Assembly: GCA_964019055.1 (NCBI GenBank)
Contig: OZ025218.1
Coordinates: forward strand, 9,740,170 to 9,804,169
Direction of reading: 5' to 3'
Origin: Anthopleura xanthogrammica
Taxonomy: Eukaryota; Cnidaria; Anthozoa; Actiniaria; Actiniidae
DNA length: 64,000 nt
In this document: piece by piece, positions 11,451 to 28,900 of the stretch
Position numbering within the stretch: position 1 is the first letter of the stretch
How the letters are laid out: each line of letters opens with the position of its first letter
Program-made: the position numbers and the translations under genes
Notes under the pieces: model-generated
Seen by the model: only the letters and a program-made list of their open reading frames with translations
Databases searched by the model: none
What the model was told of the DNA's origin: nothing

Positions 11451-14400
11451 ATGGGCAAAGTAGAATTATTAGCGGTTGCATTTACCGATAATACGAAAGT
11501 TTACTATCCAGGGACTGTTCTGAATGGTGCAGTAATCGTCAAACTAAACAAGGAGCTCAAACTTCGGGGAATTAGGATTGAATTTCATGGCGAAGCTCGA
11601 GTGAGATGGTCAGAGCACCACAGTCACTCCTCTGGTGGTCATAGCCGAACTACGACTCGAACCTATACTAACACACAGACATATATTAATACCTCGGCTA
11701 CACTCTTCGGCAAAGGTAGTTTATTATTTATCGATTTTAGTTATCTTTTTTTTGCTTTGAAAGGTCTGTTCTGAGAACATGGTTGTTCGCGCTAAGACGT
11801 CTTATATATTATGACGCAATGTGTTTTGAGAAAATCTGTTTATATGCCATTTTAAATTTTAAATTTCGAATAGGATCGCCAAGGGTGTTCTAATTAAGTA
11901 TTTATCAAATTATTAAAAAAAATTGCTATTTTTAAGTCTTCTTTATGTGATATTATACAGACTTTGTATATGTATGTATATGACCAAGTCAGACTTTATT
12001 CTGCATGACGTAATGTGCTATTATTATCGTTATCATCATCGCCACCACCTGCAGTATTATTATTTGTATTACAGTATATATACTTGATGACTTATGTCGT
12101 CATCATACTAACATCATCATCAACCATCATTATCATCATCATCGATAAGCATATCATCACCATCATTATCATCAACAACATCATCTAATTGTCATCATCA
12201 CCATCATCATTACCATCATCATTACCGGTACTATCATCATCAGTATTATATATCATTACCATCATTATTATTGACATCTAATTATTGTCATCATCACCAT
12301 CATCATCATCACGCTCATGCTCATCATCATCATCCTCAAGGACAGTGCAAAGCATATAAGGGGATAGGTTTACAGGTGTCTGCCATAATTTTAATCTTAT
12401 TTACATACTTAGCTTTTGGCTAGATTCATGAGGTCCAATAATCATGCCGCTGATCTTAAACTATTCTATTTTTACTGCAGGCAGGACCTTGAATAATATA
12501 GGACATAAGCCACATGAATTCTGCTAACCATACTGTTTGTATGTTTGAAAGTTCAAGGGAGTCATTAGTCATTATTATAGTGAACTAATTGACCAACTTA
12601 GATCTACCCCCCTCCCCTCCTAGCACAGAAGTAATTTTAACAGCCCTCCAAAGCATTTAGTGCTCAGGGAAATATAATCACAGTACGTAATCACAGTTAA
12701 AGCACCTAATGCAGATCTAAAGTATAGAGCCCTTGCAGCACGTCGGAATGCAACTCAATTTGGAGGGCAAAACAATAGGTTCCAATTCTCAGGAGATAAA
12801 GATTCTTTTGTCTTGCCCTCCAAATTGAGCTGCTATGACATCACTTGCAAGGGGTCTATATGTAGCCCACCCCCCCCCCCCCTCAAGAAAGCTGAAACTC
12901 AAAATCAATAAAGACATGAGATGATCAGAGCCAGCATGATGTATATGACTGTGACTGTCATTAAAAAATCTCTTCCAGATATTATAATTTCTAAAATTTA
13001 TCAAAAATATTTTCAGCTCCTGGAGAGAAAGCTGACAACCCTGTCCTCCCAGCTGGTGACTACTCATACCCCTTCTCTTTTATCATCCCTCAACAAAACC
13101 TACCATCATCTTATGAAGGTCAATATGGACATGTCAGATACTGGCTTAAAGTCATTATCGACAGACCTTGGAGGTTTGATGTCACTACCAAAGCTGCCTT
13201 CTCTATGATTGAGTTTGTGGACATCAATCTTCCTCATATATTGGTAAGCATACTTTGGATTTTATCTAACCAATATTTTGTGTTGTTGTTGTTGTTATCA
13301 CTGATCCACTCTCATTCCATCAGTGGTCCCTATTATGTGTTTGTTACATGTATTCATTTTTTGTCCTGTGTGCAACCATTAGGGAGCATTCATTTTTTAG
13401 GAGGGGGGGGTCATTAAAAAATTACTAGATAAAAAGGGGGGGTCACATTTTTTTTGGATGTTGAACCAGGGGGGTCATGAATAAGATGAAAAAGTCAAAA
13501 AGGTATATTTTTTAGTTTTTTTCTGGAGGGGGGGGGGGCTAGAAAATTTTTATATTTGGAAGTGGGGGGGGGGGGGTTATCGAAATATTCAATTCCTTAC
13601 CATGGGGGCTAGCATTTTTTTTTCTATTTGATTCCTCTAATTCCTCCGCCCCCCCCCCCCTCCTAAAAAATGAATGCTCCCTTAAACAAAGAAATGATAA
13701 TAAGAGATAGAACATGAGAAGCTGCAGGTAAGAAGAAATGATAGAAAACTTGTTCAGTAGTTGATATATCACTGGCTTGGTATCTGGAAGGTCACAGAAT
13801 CAATTCCTGTCAGGTGGACTTGGCTTTTTCCCCAAGCCCCTACACAAGCTAGTGACTACTAAACAAGTTTTCTATCATAAAGAAATGATAGTCTAGGGAA
13901 TAACACTTGTTATTTTTTCTGATCGGGAATTCTAAAAATTGTGAGTTCTGATTGGCTGTTTGTTGAGCACATTTTTTCCTATCCAGACCTCCTGACTGGT
14001 AAATAACATATGTATATGAAACGAGAAAACATTAAACTCAAGGTTAACAAATCTATAAAAGAAATCATACTCAAGAGAATAACATGTGGCCTAAAATGGA
14101 AAAACAATATGCCCAAAGTAAAGAGGTCTAGCCATTCAGTTGCCTGTCTTACAAGACTCGAAATTGCAATTCTGATACAAATGAAATCAGTAGTATTAGT
14201 TGTTGAATTTCTCATATGTCTTTTCCTTTATTATTATTATAACCATTAGAACCCAATGCAGCAAGAAATTGAAAAGAACCTTGGCAGTTTGTGCTGTGTC
14301 TCAGGTCCGCTGACAATCGTTGCGATGACAGACAGAGGAGGGTACTGTCCAGGGGAATCAATTGCCATTTCTTTGTACATTAACAACAAAACAAAACAAA

Positions 14401-17372
14401 ATCTTCCTGGGGTTGAATTTTCTTTGGTTCAATATGTCACATTCATAGCATCATCAGGTAAGAATATAAATATACTGTAGTTAATATACCTTTTTAGCTT
14501 CGTATGCAAATTGCCCATTTCAGACCACATGACATTCCCTTGAGAAATGTTCTTTTGTTAAAATATTAACACATGAAAGAATCAGCTCCCAAGAGTGGCA
14601 TCACATTGTCTGAAATGGGCACAACAAACAACGAAGCTGAAAAGGTCTATTACATCTGAATTTTTGGCTACATGGGTTGCCTGTGTTAAGGGTTTGATAT
14701 ACGCTTAGGATCTCAGCTGGAAATAAGACAAAAGAATGGGCCATAAGCTAACAAAAATAGAAAATTAAATATCTAAAGATTTTTTTGACCTGAGAAAAAA
14801 GCTCATTTATAACTATACTGTAGGCTATCTTGAGGCCATCTTATGAAATGAGATTAGTTTGTTATTGCAAAAAATTACCCTTCTATACAACTTCCGGCTT
14901 AAGTGTGTGTTGGACCTTCTGGTTTTCACTTGACGTCATTTCCTGTCTCATGCGGAATGTTCATCAGCTGAATCACATGTTTTCAATATAATTTTTTCTG
15001 GCTGACAGCACATGATGGTCAGTGTTTGACCACCATTTGAGCAGATAATGAGATTCAAAGACTTCAATCAGCTGATTGAAACCCAGCAATACAATATCTT
15101 CTTTACTGCTTTGTGACAGTAATTTTGTGATCTTTTAGGAAAACAGAGAAGTATAAATCATACAGTTCAGCGCATAACAGATGTTGGTGTATGTCGTGGT
15201 GAAGAACGTCACTACCCTTCAATGCTTTTACCCATTCCATCGGTTCCACCCACTATGAGCAGTTGTAGCTGTATACAAATTCATTATCAACTTGAGGTAA
15301 AAACCCCACTAGACTAGAAAATACAGTTGACTCGTAAGCGATAATATACAACTCCATCCGTACAACTCTCATCCATACACCGCTGTCATTCACTCTCGTA
15401 TCTACTTCTGGATGAAGAGGTAGCTCACGAAAACGTTCAACAGCGAAATCCAAAACCGTAACGGTGGTCGTGGTCGCTTACGAGAGATTTTCATAACTGT
15501 TTTTATGGAAAATAAGACGGGAATTTCATATTTGAGAAGGTGGTCGCTTAAAGGAGATGGTCGCTTACGAGAGATAAAACGGGAATATTGAGAAGGTGGT
15601 CCCTTAAGGGAGATTGTCGTTCAAAGAGAATCGACTGTAAATTGCCAAGGGCGGTGTAACGGTAGTACACTTGCCTCTCACCTCTGGGGTCTTGGGTTTG
15701 ATTCCTGGACTCAACATCACATACATTAGGGAATCAAGGGTGGTGTAACGGTAGTACACTTGCCTCTCACCTCTGGGGTCTTGGGTTTGATTCCTGGACT
15801 CAACATCACATACATTAGGGAATCAAGGGTGGTGTAACGGTAGTACACTTGCCTCTCACCTCTGGGGTCTTGGGTTTGATTCCTGGACTCAACATCACAT
15901 ACATTAGGGAATCAAGGGTGGTGTAACGGTAGTACACTTGCCTCTCACCTCTGGGGTCTTGGGTTTGATTCCTGGACTCAATATCACATACATTAGGGAA
16001 TCAAGGGTGGTGTAACGGGGCCCTCACCTCTGGGGCTCGAGTTCGATTCCTGGGCTACTCGGAATCACATTTGTCTAAAGAAGACCAACCTGTACTAAGG
16101 ACAACCTTAAGGGCGTATCAAGGTGTCTGGAGCACGCACGAACCGTCCAATCACAGCACGCTTCGATGCTTAGCCAAGCGGCCCTTGCTCCAAGTCTCTT
16201 CCCAATACAAAAACACGCGTTTCAAAGAATTTAGAGAAAAAAAGTTGAAGTATACGTGTTGTAAAAATTAAAGTAAATCTTTGCGATCCATCTCCTCAAA
16301 TTCTGTGAGATATATGACTTTTAAGACTCGGGCGAGGGCCGCTTGAATTACAACAACAATCCTTTTCGCGCTTAGTTTTTCGTACAGCTGGATGTGTAGA
16401 AGGCTACGTTTTCACGTAGCTTGCGCAGGCACATTTCCAAATTTGCAGAGGGGTGGGGCCATTCTTCTGGAACCTCTACTAGATTAGTCCCCCTCCCGAC
16501 TCAAAACTATGTTCCGCGGTCCCTGTTGCCAATTCAAACCTTTGTTCTAGTACTGAGTGATGAGATTAATTTTCAGGTCAAGGTGAGGGTTTCCGGTTTC
16601 CACATGAACAGCAAGCTGAGGTTTCCCATTGTGATTGGGTCAGTCCCGTACAGACCTCCAGCACCCCCTATCCAGTACTACCAGCCTGCCATCCAACCAA
16701 GTGCTCCACCAATGATGCCTGATTCTTCAAATGTTCCTCTTCCTGAGTATTCCCCTACAGCACCGAATCCTTATTACGCACGTAAGTCTTTAGCCGTCAG
16801 GGCGTCGACCCACGATTTCCCCACAACGGGGGTCACTACCCACCAACCCCAACAAATCTCATGGCCTCCCTCCCATCCCCAGAACAAATTGGCGTTGCAA
16901 ATAAACTGCAAATAACACCGAATCCTAATGCGCGCAAGGCTTCAGCAAACGGACCCGGAACGGAAGCGAATCCAGGATTTCCCGTGGGAGGGGTCCCAGG
17001 ACTGGAAATTTGAAATTTAAGGAAGGCGCCATTCCATATTCATTCTTAACTGAGGGTTTGAAATCGATTGAGGCCTATAACTACTGGGTTTTACTGGCCT
17101 CAATCGATTTCAAAACCTCTTCTCAACATGCTACTGAAGGACAACTTCGCACGATTTTTAACTGACTTTAACATTTTTGTCTCCTTTGAACAGAACCTCC
17201 TCCCTCTTATGCCGAGTGTGTTTACGGCGGTGCTTCCATTCGCGACGACGATGATCACCAAGATGGCGCCATGGGTGACATGAACTTTGTCCCAATCTAC
17301 CCCTTTGTCAACAACTACCAACCCCCAAACCCTCAACAAGCAACAGCTCCTCCCATGAATGTTAAGTCTTGA
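11451..17372 (+). CDS. Alpha-arrestin (ARRDC-like) gene D with PPxY motif
   Basis: Complete six-exon plus-strand gene: 11451-11715, 13017-13243, 14250-14457, 15139-15296, 16577-16781, 17194-17372 (1242 nt, 413 residues). The N domain has KVYYPGTVLNGAVIVKL, then LPAGDYSYPFSFIIPQQNLP. The C domain has GGYCPGESIAISL, then LLPIPSVPPTMSS, then KLRFPIVIGSVPY. The tail is Pro/Tyr-rich and contains PPSY at residues 357-360 followed by AEC, the classic alpha-arrestin WW-domain ligand. This predicts recruitment of a NEDD4-family ubiquitin ligase, a known property of PPxY-bearing ARRDCs. An extra sixth exon encodes this tail, which genes B and C lack. Intron phases for the first four introns are the same as in B and C, so all share a common ancestor. 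Confidence 0.93.
12025..12336. repeat. Degenerate ATC/CAT triplet repeat
   Basis: Imperfect runs of CATCAT, CACCAT and ATTATC in intron 1 of arrestin gene D. It is simple sequence only. Confidence 0.85.
12723..12860. mobile_element. TATAGACCCC-family MITE, copy 1
   Basis: 138-bp element in arrestin D intron 1. One end reads TATAGAGCCCTTGCA and the other ends TTGCAAGGGGTCTATA. Inside are the inverted blocks CAATTTGGAGG and CTCCAAATTGAGC. Related copies are in CNGK introns at 49657-49793, 51313-51459 and 58240-58370. TA at both ends suggests a TA target duplication of the Tc1/mariner type (inference). Confidence 0.65.
15640..16075 (+). repeat. Tandem tRNA-derived SINE units (89 bp)
   Basis: Four near-identical 89-bp units and a fifth truncated, divergent one lie in arrestin D intron 4. 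Each has a tRNA-like head: a box-A-like GGTGTAACGGTAGTACACT and a box-B-like GGGTTTGATTCCTGG, which is GAGTTCGATTCC in the last copy. Single copies occur at 21510-21610, 25370-25515 (reverse) and 29013-29100. A SINE promoter head tandemly amplified as a minisatellite is the best reading. It is not a functional tRNA, because no acceptor stem pairs. Confidence 0.7.
17052..17119 (+). other. Intronic hairpin, 19-bp perfect stem
   Basis: In arrestin D intron 5, TTTGAAATCGATTGAGGCC (17057-17075) is followed after 20 nt by its exact inverse (17096-17114). The stem extends about five more bases with one mismatch. It could be a small-RNA precursor or a MITE relic. Confidence 0.6.
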
Positions 17373-18457
17373 GTCTCTCCGATATGTTAATTCAAGACTT
17401 GAACATTGATTGGATATCAGACTTAGAAAGCACTTTTTGTCTGCCCAAAAATATTTTTATGTTGCACGAAGAGAAAAGGTACGGCAATACGGCGATGAAG
17501 TCGGCCATTTTCGTTGCGCAACGATATTCCGTTGCAAGTTGCAGAGCTAAAACAGATTTTCTTTGTTGCGAAGAGTAAATTAAGCTTTTTTGACATCTTG
17601 CATCAAAGAAGATTTTTTTTTGGGGCTGGTAACACGAGTAAAATTCGCTCTGTAACTTGCAACGCAACATTGTTGCACAATAAGGTCCAGTAGTAAGTTA
17701 TTACCCATATTCCCGTACCTTTATCTAAGTCAAAAGTCAAGCAGCAATGAACTAATATAAAAATAACACTGCTTTATGAACATTTATTTCCGTGTTCTGT
17801 TATAAATTAACGCAGACCTCCTTCGTAACCCCTCGGAAACGAGAGACTTGAAGGGTTGGAATTTTTAACGGATATTTGTCTCTCAATCAATTTCGATATT
17901 GTATAAATATTTAACAAATACATCATAATGTTGGAGTACATATTCTCCCTGTAATTTGAAATTTGAGTTAAACTGGTTTACTCAGCTAAAAATTTTTAAA
18001 AGCGACACTGGATGTTGAATTTGTTTTACCAAAAACTATTTTGAATGTCGTTTTAGGATAAATTTTCTTCAAGGAAAGCCTTTTTTGAGAAAGGAAACTG
18101 GGGTATTTGACCTTAACTGACCTCTTTGGGTCGTCACGAAAATATAAGAAAAGTCGTATTATAAATCACCATTACATGCGTAAATTGTAATAAAAATAAA
18201 ACTGAAAAAAAAAAAAAAATGATATGAAATTCTTCAGGTTTAATATTGTTGAATTCTCAGTTATCATTGCTGAGGCACTAGGATTTTTAGGGATCTTGGA
18301 GGGGTAACGAGCAAAATAGTTTTAGAGGGTTAGGGGAAGTAGTTTTTGCGATCAATAAGAAAGCTCAAAGTGTTCGGATAAGATTCGGATACTATCGGAG
18401 ATACGAAAATTTTCGAAGCCTGACCGAATCAACGAAGCTATAGACGATTGGTCTCCG
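17373..18457. other. Intergenic between arrestin D and XRCC4
   Basis: No gene seen. It holds the 3' flank of arrestin D and the 5' flank of XRCC4. GTTGCGCAACG-type short palindromes lie at about 17510-17680, and an A-rich stretch with AATAAAA-like hexamers lies near 18188-18220. Confidence 0.5.
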
Positions 18458-25000
<6,543 letters not shown>

Positions 25001-25048
25001 TCAATCAATGAAAGGTTTGAAACCTTAAATCTGTAGGTAGTTAGGCTC

Positions 25049-25150
25049 ATACGTCAAACTTCACATGAGCCGAATGCATTGAAAACAATGGATAATAAGG
25101 CAGTCTTCTTTGATGTCATTAGGTTCGGCTCATGTGAAGTTCAATGTTTG
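25049..25150. mobile_element. Short inverted-repeat element
   Basis: The arms AACTTCACATGAGCCGAA and TTCGGCTCATGTGAAGTT flank about 60 bp. Half of a related copy lies at 2394-2475. It is a non-coding MITE-like element. Confidence 0.6.
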
Positions 25151-25359
25151 TATATATCCTTCTTATTAGACAAAAATTCTTAAATGGTGCTGTACTCAAA
25201 CACTGAAAGTTGCTAATGGCCTTTTCAATGATAAGCATTTTTTTTGAATTCATTATTAAAATAGACTTATTTGTACTTAGTAGCCTCATTTCAATGTCAA
25301 ATTATTTGCATATATCAATGGTAAAACTCTGCCACACATTGAGATGGAATTTAGCTTGT

Positions 25360-25515
25360 TAGGTTTTGCAGAGGGAGGAAAATTGGAGAAGCCAGAGAAA
25401 ACCCTTGAATCAAGGAAGAAACCTAACAAACTCTAGTCATGTGTAATGCCGAGTCCAGGAATTGAACATAAGAGGTGAAAGGCAAGTGCGCTACTGCCTA
25501 CGCCACCCTTGATTC
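25360..25515 (-). mobile_element. tRNA-derived SINE, reverse orientation
   Basis: The reverse complement carries GGGTGGCGTAGGCAGTAGC and a box-B-like GTTCAATTCCTGGACTCGG, then a body with GGAGGGAG/GGAGAA segments. The same body follows the 57-bp array at 44850-45010, so the two repeat families are linked. Confidence 0.6.
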
Positions 25516-25953
25516 CCTTGAGCAATTTTATAATGACAAAGGATAAGTTACTAGAGTAACTAAAGAGTGATAAAATTAAAGTGATTTACTAAAATATATA
25601 AGAAAATAGTCATCAAAATGGAAAATTATAAATTCTTTATTTCATTGCAAATGTTGAGTACGGTATTCTTTCTATAAAGATTATTGACTTGTGTCAATAT
25701 TGGAGTGATTTCTGTAGGCATACTGTAATATTCAATATTATATATTTCATATCATGCTTGCCTGAATAATTTATAAGCAAAATTCTGATTACATTATTGT
25801 GTACTATTGCTTCAATGAAAATTATACTAACTAAACAAATTTGAGGATCTTAAGATGAAAAGCACCAGGCTTTGGGTGTGCAAAATCCTGCACCTTCATC
25901 TGATCCCTTTGTAATAAGTAATAATGTAATGATGATCCCCTCCCACCTTGATA

Positions 25954-28900
25954 TTAGTTTTTAATAATATTGTTGCTGGGTCCAAATGGGTACTTGGAAA
26001 TATTCTCATTGCCGTCTTCTGTTACCACCAAGATATCATGTTCTCTGTACCCCCCTGCTCCTGGTTGACCATCAGGAATTGTTATCATTGGCTCCATAGA
26101 GATCACCATATTCGGTTTGATAACGGTGTCTATGTCTTCACGAAGCTCGAGGTCTGCCTCCCGACCATAATAATGACTCAGAACCCCAAAGGAATGGCCA
26201 TAACCAAATGTGCGATACTGCAGGAGGTCTTTCTCTAAGAAAATTTCGTTAAGTTCTTTGGCTATGTCGCTGCATTTGGCACCAGGAAGAATTAGTTCCA
26301 GTCCTCGGCGGTAAACCTTCACATTGGCTTCCCATAATTCCATGTGGCGATCACTTGGCACGTGATCATAGAACATTGTTCTCTCCAGTGCTATGTAATA
26401 TCTGAAAAGAGTCGTATTTTCAATCAGCGAAAGAACAAACGTATAGCGTCGTGGTTCTCGACCACCGATTGGTTAAGAGAAGAAGCAATTTGAGTGCCGT
26501 GGTACTCTTTTTTAAACTGTTCATTGGTGCACATTTTGATTGGTTAAAAGAGGAAGCCATTTGAGTGTTGTGACGTTTTACACTGTTCATTAGTGCGCAT
26601 TTTGATTGGTTAAGAGAAGAAGCCATTTGAGTGTTACTCTTTTTACGCTTCCCACTGTTGCACATTTTGATTGGTTAAGAGAGGAAACTATTTGAGTGTT
26701 GTGACGTTTAACACTGTTCATTAGTGCGCATTTTGATTGGTTAAGAGAAGAAGCCATTTGAGTGTTACTCTTTTTACGCTTCTCACTGTTGCACATTTTG
26801 ATTGGTTAAGAGAGGAAACTATTTGAGTGTTGTGACGTTTAACACTGTTCATTAGTGCGCATTTTGATTGGTTAAGAGAAGAAGCCATTTGAGTTACTCT
26901 TTTTACGCTTCTCACTGTTGCACATTTTGATTGGTTAAGAGAGGAAACTATTTGAGTGTTGTGACGTTTAACACTGTTCATTAGTGCGCATTTTGATTGG
27001 TTAAGAGAAGAAGCCACTTGAGTTACTCTTTTTACGCTTCTCACTGTTGCGCATTTTGATTGGTTAAGAGAGGAAGCCATTTGAGTGTTGTGACGTTTTA
27101 CACTGCTCATGGCTCCGCAATTTTAATGGTCGAGAAAGGAAGCCTTTTTTACGCTTCTCGCTCGCTTCGCGTTTTCCTACTGATTTCTTATCAACTATAC
27201 TTACCCAGCTATCATTGCAAAGTTGTTCATGCTCAAAATGTCTCCTTTCTTAACTGCCCTTGAAGTAACTGGATTGTGCGCACCGTCTGTGTTTATACCA
27301 GATTGGAACCAAGTCCAGGCTGAAATAAAACAGTTGTTTACGTTACTGTACATACGCCTTAGAGCGGTTATCGTATGAGTGGAAGACATACAGTATAGAC
27401 TTACAGCACGTACACGGTACGACATGCCGTAATATTGAAATGGCTTCCCATGGTCTTCCAGTAATTCCTCCAATCACGACGCGTAGTTACGGTTACGGTA
27501 CGAATGAGATGCGGTACGGCTACGAATCGAACCATGGATCTCTAGCTCCGACAGCCGCGCATTAATTGAGCTACGCCTGCTCCTTATAAGAACAAGACAA
27601 GGACAAGAACAAAAGAAAACGAAAACTTACTATCCCTCAGTTGTGCATGTGGATATCGTCTGGCTATATCTCTAACCATTGATTGCGTGCTAGCTAAAGC
27701 GACTTCGTATTCAGGTACACCCTCTTTAATCAAGTCTACACCAGCCTCACAGCCCAGATCACAAACAGCTGCGCCTTGTTTAATGTGCGCTATCTCCTCA
27801 TTAGACTTGATCATTCTCATCTTCATCGTTGGGTTCCCAACATCAAGTAAATTCGCCTTGGGTAACGCTTCCTTGAATTTGTCGAATTTTACCAAGTCAA
27901 CGTGGTCGAATTCCAATCCTATGCTCTTGTATTCGCCAGCGAGTTGGTTGACCACGTGAAAATAGCTGTCCTTTTGCCAGTCGGTGTAGGTAACGTTTTC
28001 TCCGTATGCCGTTCGCCACGGTTGACCATAATCAATATCTTCGAGAAAAAATAGTAACACAGTTTAGAGGCCATTTATCTTCTTTTTAATGCTTTCACAT
28101 TTCTTCTAAATCAACTTCTGAATTCCAATTCGATCATGGAACGAGGGCAACAGGTTTGTTAGCCACTGGCTATTAAGTGCTACCCTTGTAAACAAAAACA
28201 AGGACGGTGTTTCAGACCATGTGTCATTCTCTTGAGAACTGAGAAGATTCTTGTATCCATATTCATGTATCTCCTCTTGTGCAACTGAGAAGATTCTTGT
28301 ATCTGCTCTTGTGCAACCGCTATACAAAAAAATATACTCCAGGGAATGACATGTGGTCTGAAATGGGAAAACATTACGCCCAAAGTAAAAGGGTGAATTC
28401 ACGTTTGAGGCGATAGGCTTTCACGTGGTGACGTAATGTTACGGTCACCAAAAAGTTCGGACATTGTTGTTGAATTGCCATACGATCGTACTAACTTTTT
28501 TACAATTTATCTACTTGTTTTGTTTATTCTGTTCTCTAAATCTTAGCAGAACTTCTTTAAAAATAAAGTATTTAGATAGTTTCGCTAAAATTTTGAGAAC
28601 AGAATAAACAAATTAAGTCAATAAATTGTACAAAAGTTAGTACGATCCTATGGCAATTCAACAACAATGTCCGAACTTTTTGGTGACCGTAACACTACGT
28701 CACCACGTGAAAGCCTATCGCCTCAAAGGTGAATTGGAAAACATTGTATCTGTAGTCTCTTACTTGCGGATATACTAGTAGACTTATCAGCAGTCACAAC
28801 CAAACCGTAAGGCCTTCCAAAATAGCAATAGAGAAAATCACTAAAATAATTGATGTTGTGATAGGTGGTAAACACGCATGCGTCGATGCCTTTCTCCTCC

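Larger units (their letters stand above)
25001..25953. other. Intergenic between convergent XRCC4 and creatinase
   Basis: 3' flanks of both genes. Contains an inverted-repeat element at 25049-25150 (arms CTTCACATGAGCCGAA and its inverse) and a reverse tRNA-derived SINE at about 25360-25515. A minus-strand AATAAA at 25640-25635 is a possible creatinase poly(A) signal. No other gene seen. Confidence 0.55.

Noticed and set aside
15640..16075. Cluster of tRNA genes
   Set aside because: A- and B-box-like sequences are present, but there is no seven-base-pair acceptor stem and no sensible anticodon arm; it is best read as tRNA-derived SINE units.
27520..27583. Minus-strand tRNA gene
   Set aside because: The head reads GGCGTAGCTCAATTAATGCG with a B box, but the ends do not pair and the sequence continues into a dispersed repeat body.
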